DNA of 64,000 nt, from contig OY755038.1 of the NCBI GenBank assembly GCA_963576565.1, forward strand, positions 62,348,366-62,412,365, in the 5' to 3' direction. Shown one piece after another: positions 56,801 through 64,000 of this stretch. The notes beneath the pieces were generated by a model. That model saw only the letters and a list, made by a program, of their open reading frames with translations, did not search any database and was not told where the DNA came from. Made by a program: the position numbers and the translations under genes. How positions within the stretch are numbered: the stretch's first letter is position 1; each line of letters opens with the position of its first letter. The stretch comes from Aspidapion aeneum. Lineage: Eukaryota > Arthropoda > Insecta > Coleoptera > Brentidae.

Positions 56801-58078
56801 AATGTTGGTACCTAGTATTTTACTATTACATGTTCAAAGTTCTTTTACCTCACTTTATCATGAAAAAAGTTTTAAACACAATATGAAGAATTTCCTAAAT
56901 ATTTAACTAATAAATTGAATTTAAATAACAAATTTTATTGGGATTATCTAATAAACTTTCCAGTGACAGCTATTTTGAAATAAATTAACCTTAAAATTGG
57001 ACTATCAATAAAAAAAATTATTCATGTAGACACAAATATATAGGTTTAGATGCTAAATGGAATCAGCACGTTACATTAAAATATTTTATATACTTTAATG
57101 CTACAAATATTAGGAGTACATTAATTTGGTAAAATTTAAAATCTAATATTTTATGTCATTCCATCTTAAAGAAGCAGGACCTAAATTATTTTTAACACTA
57201 CGAATTGTTTTGTTTCAAATATCATTGTCAACACATAGAGAAACGGAATAGGAAAATTAGAGATTAAGCGGTAAGCCGGAGGCCTGACACAAAGGCCTAT
57301 GAGGCGGCCTACTTGTTTAATCTTAAGGCAATCCTTCAGTATAAAATGCATACAAAATTGAAGTCAGCACACCATAAATGCTGTGAATATACTAAAAACC
57401 AAGCAGCTAACAGCTATTTTAATACATGTTTAACGTATTTATTTCCTAATAGTTCAAAAAACCAACTAATTAAAAAAATTTCTAAAAAAAAACCATTGCC
57501 TGGTTAAAACCATGTGTATATTAAAGTGCTTGTAAGTTTTTACTTAATTACATACTGCATACACATGAGGTCATTTATATTTAATATTGAGCTTAAGTTG
57601 AGATTAGCACGATTATTTTTACGTGTATTACTGAAAAATACGCTACATTTCAAATATTAACAAACCTTTTAAAACAACAACAACTTTAGCTCGATTTTTA
57701 CTTATAATAAACAATCCAAAAAAGAGTCATCAATTAAAAATTATGATTTAGGGATAGAGTTGATTACGGATTTAATATATTTCATGCTAATTATTTAAAC
57801 AGTTGCTTATTTTTTAGTAACATACACATTTATTTATACTTCTAAAACGTAACCATATTTTCTATAAATTTACTTTAAGTCACATTATTTTTAAAGCAAG
57901 TGCTTTTCTGTGTATGTCTTTGCATCTGTATGCACCGAGTCGAGTTATGCCCGAGTTATACCGTTAGCAAGCAGCTATGTTGAGTTCGCCAGCCTACCGC
58001 AACTAAGACGGTGCTAACTAAAGGGATAAGAAAGAAAGAGATAAAAGCAAAGTGAGTTCACCCCAGTATTAGTAGAGT

Positions 58079-58534
58079 AATGACAGATCTGGGAGCTCCC
58101 ACCCCATCGCGTTTTTGAAAAACAGAGTGAACCGTGCCGTTATTTCAATCAAAAACTGACCGAACCGAACCGCGTTCCAAAATTTTCGGTTCCTAAAAAT
58201 GACCGAACCGTGCGGCCGTTCAAAATTTCCGGCCAAAAGAATATACCGAACCGCGCCGCAGTTCAAAATAACCTGCCAAAAAAATAGGGCGAACCGCGCT
58301 GCACTTCAAAATATATGGCCAAAAAATAGGCCGAACCCCGATGCGGTCTAAAATTTTCGCTAGAAAAAAGTGCACTAACTGCACCAAACTGCTGTTCCAA
58401 ATTTCCGCTAGCCGAAGTGGACTAACTACATAATTTGTCATTTTTCGTTAGTCCTTGTCAGTTGGGCGTTTTAAAATAAACTGTGCATTTGATTCAAAGC
58501 GTCGCGTTGGACCGGTACCATCCCTCATGCATTC
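58079..58534. other. Palindrome spacer (loop), 456 bp
   Basis: The only part of the palindrome without a partner. It is richer in GC than the arms and contains a 43-bp tandem repeat. Minus-strand frames at 58069-58441 are made of the repeat and look like chance frames. Confidence 0.9.
58160..58373. repeat. 43-bp tandem repeat, five units, in the spacer
   Basis: gaaccg-type starts occur at about 58160, 58203, 58246, 58289 and 58331, each followed by gttcaaaat and ggccaaaaaa-like blocks. Units are diverged. Confidence 0.82.
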
Positions 58535-61500
58535 ACTCTACTAATACTGGGGTGAACTCACTTTGCTTTTATCTCTTTCTTTCTTATCCCTTTAGTTAGC
58601 ACCGTCTTAGTTGCGGTAGGCTGGCGAACTCAACAGAGCTGCTTGCTAACGGTCTAACTCGGGCATAACTCGACTCGGTGCATACAGATGCAAAGACATA
58701 CACAGAAAAGCACTTGCTTTAAAAATAATGTGACATAAAGTAAATTTATAGAAAATATGGTTACGTTTTAGAAGTATAAATAAATGTGTATGTTACTAAA
58801 AAATAAGCAACTGTTTAAATAATTAGCATGAAATATATTAAATCCGTAATCAACTCTATCCCTAAATCATAATTTTTAATTGATGACTCTTTTTTGGATT
58901 GTTTATTATAAGTAAAAATCGAGCTAAAGTTGTTGTTGTTTTAAAAGGTTTGTTAATATTTGAAATGTAGCGTATTTTTCAGTAATACACGTAAAAATAA
59001 TCGTGCTAATCTCAACTTAAGCTCAATATTAAATATAAATGACCTCATGTGTCTGCAGTATGTAATTAAGTAAAAACTTACAAGCACTTTAATATACACA
59101 TGGTTTTAACCAGGCAATGGTTTTTTTTTAGAAATTTTTTTAATTAGTTGGTTTTTTGAACTATTAGGAAATAAATACGTTAAACATGTATTAAAATAGC
59201 TGTTAGCTGCTTGGTTTTTAGTATATTCACAGCATTTATGGTGTGCTGACTTCAATTTTGTATGCATTTTATACTGAAGGATTGCCTTAAGATTAAACAA
59301 GTAGGCCGCCTCATAGGCCTTTGTGTCAGGCCTCCGGCTTACCGCTTAATCTCTAATTTTCCTATTCCGTTTCTCTATGTGTTGACAATGATATTTGAAA
59401 CAAAACAATTCGTAGTGTTAAAAATAATTTAGGTCCTGCTTCTTTAAGATGGAATGACATAAAATATTAGATTTTAAATTTTACCAAATTAATGTACTCC
59501 TAATATTTGTAGCATTAAAGTATATAAAATATTTTAATGTAACGTGCTGATTCCATTTAGCATCTAAACCTATATATTTGTGTCTACATGAATAATTTTT
59601 TTTTATTGATAGTCCAATTTTAAGGTTAATTTATTTCAAAATAGCTGTCACTGGAAAGTTTATTAGATAATCCCAATAAAATTTGTTATTTAAATTCAAT
59701 TTATTAGTTAAATATTTAGGAAATTCTTCATATTGTGTTTAAAACTTTTTTGATGATAAAGTGAGGTAAAAGAACTTTGAACATGTAATAGTAAAATACT
59801 AGGTACCAACATTGTTTAGTGGTAGTGGTAAAACGGGCTTTTTTAAATTAATACCGGGCATTCGTAAGCCCTTCCTGTCTGGCCAATACTGTGGCCATTT
59901 TTATTATGTCAATTCTGTGGCATTTCCTATCTTCTTAACGAACTAAATCATACAATTTTAGTGTTGTTGTCTCTTCTCTCCCGCAGTTTAGATGATTTTA
60001 GCATTTATTGCATTGCTCTGGCAATGCGTTGGTACTCTCCTGGAAAAGTACTGCGTATTCACTTTGCAATTTTTAATTATTTAATAATTTCATCCTTAAA
60101 TAATCGAAAACGCTTATAATGATAAAACAGTGTTTTATATTAATGCCTGGCATTCGTGAACCCTTTCTGTCTGGTCAATACAGTGACCATTTCTGTTATG
60201 CCAATACTGTGGTCTTTCCTATCTTCTTAATAAAGTAATACACACGATTTTGGCGTTCTTGTCTTCTTCTCTCCCGCAGTCTTGGTGATTTTTGTCTTGC
60301 TCTGGCAATGCGTTGGTACTCTCCTGGAAAAGTACTGCGTATTCACTTTGCAATTTTTAAAAATTTAATACTTTCAACCTTAAACATTCAAAAAAAGCTT
60401 ATATTGGTAAAACAGGGTTTTATATTAATGCCTGGCATTCGTAAACCCTTTCTGTCTGGCCATTCTGTGACCATTTCTGTTATGCTAATACTGTGGCCCT
60501 TCCTATCTTTTTAATAAAGTAATACAGACAGTTTCTTGCGTTTTTGTCTTCTTCTCTCCCGCAGTCTAGGTGATTTTTGTCTTGCTCTGGCAATGCATTT
60601 GTACTCTCCTGTAAAAGTACTTTCCTTTGCAATTTTTTTTTGTTTAGAGACCGTCTTGTTTGGCTTTAAAACAGGCAATTTTGTAAAGTCCATCCTGCTT
60701 CTTAAAAGATTGTTTTTGCAAAATCGACTCGGAATGAAGCGAAAACTTTGGTCCAAAAGTGTTTAGAATCTAAGCAAATCTGTAAATTATCCCTACTAAT
60801 CTCCTTTGTTATCCCTTAAAATAGATTTTATTTTAAAATAATTAAACATTTGTATAGTTGTTAAGCGGTTCTAAACAGCAGCCCCCGGCAGATCCCAAGC
60901 ATACTGCAGCGTTTGTCATTCACACAAAAGGATGAACGGTTGGAAGAAATTATAAACCGTTAGAAGTCCGATAACTTTTAAGGTGCAATCACAAAGTTTG
61001 ATACTTTGTGTTGTTATCTAGAAAATATTACGTACATACAGACGTTCACAATGCATATTTGTCCGTGGAAAATTAAATATAGTTAGGTATGGACATAAAC
61101 TATCCGGAATTACGATTTTAAAGTATCATATAGACCTACAAATTGCATTTAATACACAGCTTAACATAGTAAGGATCAACTACTCTAGAACTGGTTTCTC
61201 TAAAATTTAATAAGGAGTTAATAAAAATTTGAATTTAGTGTTATAGCATTCTGAAATTATTTTCTTTATAAAGCCTTTTAGATTAAGTGAATTAAAATAA
61301 AAGTGTGTGTTTTTCCCCTTGAAAATCTAAATTTATTCATTAATAGGTATCCTATTAATGCAAGAAAAAAATATAATACCTAGAACAATTATACAGGGTT
61401 TACACGTATATTCTAAATGTTAAGAAACTTTTAGATAAAGTGAAATAAAAATGTGTGTTACCTGAAATTTTGACCTGTAACACGTAATCCCCTTGAAAAG

Positions 61501-62175
61501 CTAAATTTATTCGTTAATACACGTCCTATTAACGCACGCAAGGAAAAGAAGAAAATATATAGATGTTTACTAAAAACTAAAAGATCGAGTTAAAATGGTC
61601 GAAAATTAAAAATGATTTACTCGTATATTCTAAATGTTAAAAACTTGATATGTACAAATTTTTTAATTGTTTCTCTTTAAATAAAAAAACGAATAATTCT
61701 GGATTTAAATACCTTTACTTCCGTATACCTCTCTCGCTAGCTATCTAAAGCTCCCCTTCGATCAGCGAATATATGCGTCAAATCAGCAATGTCGTGTTAC
61801 CAATTAGCTATTATTTGGGCTAGCTAAGGCTCCCCCGTGCAGAGAATTGCACGCGTTTTAAATGGCCTATGACACTCGAACTATGCCCTATGACATTCGG
61901 CGTATGTCCACTGGCATTTGGCTTATGTCCACTGGCATTTGTTTAATGTCCTATATCCTTCGACCTATGACCTATATCTTTGGTGAGTGTGCTTATTACC
62001 CTGTCTAAAGGGCTTGACAACGTTTGATTAGCTCTAAACGTCTCCCAGCTAATCTATTCTGTGAAAAATGTCTTTTAAAAAAATACATATTTAAACCGTA
62101 ACTTCTATAAGTGTACTAAATAGCAAAACTAGTTTATGGTTTAAACTCCGTTAAGTGCTTAAAAATATGTGTTCT
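58535..62175. repeat. Giant palindrome, right arm
   Basis: Reverse complement of 54439-58078, 3641 bp. It ends at 62175; 208 bp of unrelated sequence (62176-62383) follows before the second 372-bp direct repeat. Confidence 0.97.
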
Positions 62176-62383
62176 AGGCTAAAAACTTGAAATATTGATA
62201 AAAAATGATCAATGTTATTGCTTATAGAGTACAACCCCATTAAATTATTTTTAATTAGGGGAGGCTGTGCGTCAAGGTAAAAAATTGTCTTGGATTCAAA
62301 TGTGGATCATTATTCACGCAGTGCCCAAGTGCGTACGCATTCTGACGCCTAGTTTAAGAAAAACCTAAACACCTACATATAAA

Positions 62384-62755
62384 TATTTATTGTTAAAAAA
62401 TTGGATCGAAACGACCTGTAAGGTCAGGTTAGTTTTAAGAGAAACACCTACGGCTTCTAAGGCAAGTAGTAAGTGATAAATGGCGTTTTTAGATCATAAG
62501 TTTTAAACTGGTAATGAACTAAGCTGATGTAATAAAAAGGTGTCAGATATCTGTCTTTTTGTGCCTATTCGCGCACAGGTGGTATCTAAATAATCAACTT
62601 AATAGAGTGTGTGTATAAGAAGCGTTGCGGAGCATATTCGAAAAATGATACTACATGCAAAAATTATGAACAGAGAGAAAAATAGAGACCGGTTCTGAGT
62701 CTATTTAATTTATGAAATACTTGCTTTTATTACTAAATCTCTAAAACAAAATACA
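62384..62755 (+). repeat. 372-bp direct repeat, right copy
   Basis: Identical by eye to 54068-54439. Its last bases and the next 12 form a perfect palindrome (caaaatacaaatttgtattttg) that the left copy lacks. The right copy may therefore be in the ancestral context. Confidence 0.95.
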
Positions 62756-64000
62756 AATTTGTATTTTGTTTTTGAAATCTTAATACTAAATATTAATATT
62801 AGCTTCTGGTGATTCCCCAAGATTCGGCTTATCTGAATTTGACATGGGCACGTATGGATGGATTAATATAAAACTTACAATACTATAAACAATTAGTACT
62901 ATTTGTAATCGCTAAAAAAGAAACATAAGAAGAAGCAATGGTAAAACATTTTTAAAATTAAATATTGAATTTGACTAAAACGAGTACATAATATGTAATA
63001 TTAAAGAAAAATAAAAATGTGAATTAAATGTAGTTGTTTTAATGAAAAGTGGGAACTTGAGTGTACACAAAGGTGAAATGGCGGCACATGCTGTCTGTCC
63101 TGTAAGAATTGGGTTAACCTAGGTATAAAAATGACCCATTACGTTAGTCGCGCACTTACCTGATGCCTACTTGGGATAAATACTAGTAGAAAATGTACGC
63201 ATAACTTGATTTCTTTAAGCTCACAAGCACATAGGAATACAATTTTTCTGTGTGATTAGAACCAGAAAATATAGAATATAAGTAGTTAGAAGTCTGCGAT
63301 TCGAAGAAAATATGTACAATCCTACAGGGCGCTGTAAACACCCGCAAGGGTTATAACATGAGATAATTTAAATAAATAAGCTTTGTGATAGTTTTCTGTT
63401 ATACCTGTACAAAAACTCAACAAATAAAAAATATAAGTACATGCAATCTATAAAAATGTAATACGTAGATATTTAATATTTAATCTTAGTAATTCTTTTT
63501 ATAATAACTTGTGATCAAAACTCTAAAAACTTTATGTTAAAGATTACATAAAGCAGGTAAAGCCGCCAAGGAAAATATCTGCCTTTCTTAACTTGTTAAA
63601 ACCTGAAAAAAAAAGGGTAAACTTGCTTGTCTTCACGTGTCTGTTCGCTATTCGGGTTAAGGAAGAACATGGTTGGCAAACTAGGCATAAGGTCTGATTT
63701 TATTTTGAATACTTAGTTTTACGATAATAAACATCTATAACTAGAGCGCTTTAAAGCATTTCTTTTTATAGTATGCTTATCTCATTTTGATTTCAGTTTT
63801 TAATTCGTTTAACTTCTAGTTCTCTGTCTGTTAGCTATTTGGTTAATTTATTAAATCAAGCTTATTTCTGCCTTTTCCGTCTTTTTTTCCCTTTCTTTCC
63901 TCTTTGGCTACCCCATGCTTCCTTATTTAGGATTCTTTTCACCACAGAGCTAGTTATAAAATAGTTCTTCAGCTGGCATTAATAGAACATTACAAAACAA
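62756..64000. other. No recognised genes
   Basis: AT-rich sequence. A consensus donor on the minus strand (CAG then GTAAGTG near 63158) could end a non-coding first exon of the ABHD2-like gene, but nothing else supports it. Confidence 0.45.

Larger units (their letters stand above)
54439..58078. repeat. Giant palindrome, left arm
   Basis: This 3640-bp arm is matched by the reverse complement of 58535-62175. Paired positions sum to 116614 in the outer part and 116613 in the inner part, after a 1-bp change in an A run near 57010. I noted about ten mismatches in 3.6 kb. No conserved gene was recognised; frames such as 55858-56103 and 57313-57507 recur in the other arm only because of the symmetry. 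Confidence 0.97.

Noticed and set aside
54075..62755. Direct repeats as LTRs of a large retrotransposon with a palindromic interior
   Set aside because: TG...CA ends exist, but there is no PBS or PPT, no short target duplication, and no gag or pol between them.
63100..63300. First exon of the ABHD2-like gene ending at a consensus donor near 63158
   Set aside because: Only the donor is seen; there is no coding match or promoter to support it.

Overview
This 64 kb window is AT-rich, intron-containing animal DNA packed with transposable elements. Arthropod features (BEL/Pao and Ty3/Gypsy retrotransposons, Tc1/mariner MITEs with TA duplications, Penelope, hAT, tRNA-derived SINE-like repeats, an arthropod TCAGT initiator) suggest an insect, perhaps a beetle; the order is an inference. 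I see no bacterial genes, CRISPR array or rRNA.

Only one conserved host gene is recognisable: the 3' part of an ABHD2-like alpha/beta hydrolase (Hydr2 type), on the minus strand in five exons between 45747 and 30817. The exons join in one phase-consistent frame of 294 codons and carry the Ser, Asp and His of the catalytic triad. The 5' coding exons are not seen in the window, and the introns are swollen by repeats.

Layout: 1-1323, the 3' end of a non-LTR retrotransposon inserted into a BEL/Pao gag (1324-2510). 3621-5068, a fold-back element. 5553-12195, a complete and young Ty3/Gypsy element on the minus strand with LTRs, PBS, PPT, gag and pol, and with a leader made of seven 113-bp repeats that each hold a perfect heat-shock-element motif. 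14.2-14.8 kb, a Tc1 relic. 21.2-24.2 kb, a decayed Gypsy pol broken by two nested MITEs, followed by a cluster of hairpin MITEs to 25.1 kb. 30.8-45.7 kb, the ABHD2-like gene; its last intron holds a 5.5-kb TA-flanked fold-back element with an 864-bp tandem triplication, and a Penelope fragment with a hammerhead-like motif. 45.8-47.2 kb, a head-to-head Tc1 element. 49.3-51.3 kb, a nested palindrome. 51.9-52.6 kb, a hAT remnant. 52.8-53.8 kb, a LINE relic. 54.4-62.2 kb, a giant palindrome (arms about 3.64 kb, more than 99% alike by eye, 456-bp spacer) bracketed by 372-bp direct repeats.

The most unusual features are the heat-shock-element array in the Gypsy leader and the giant palindrome. All similarity statements come from reading by eye; no alignments or database searches were run.
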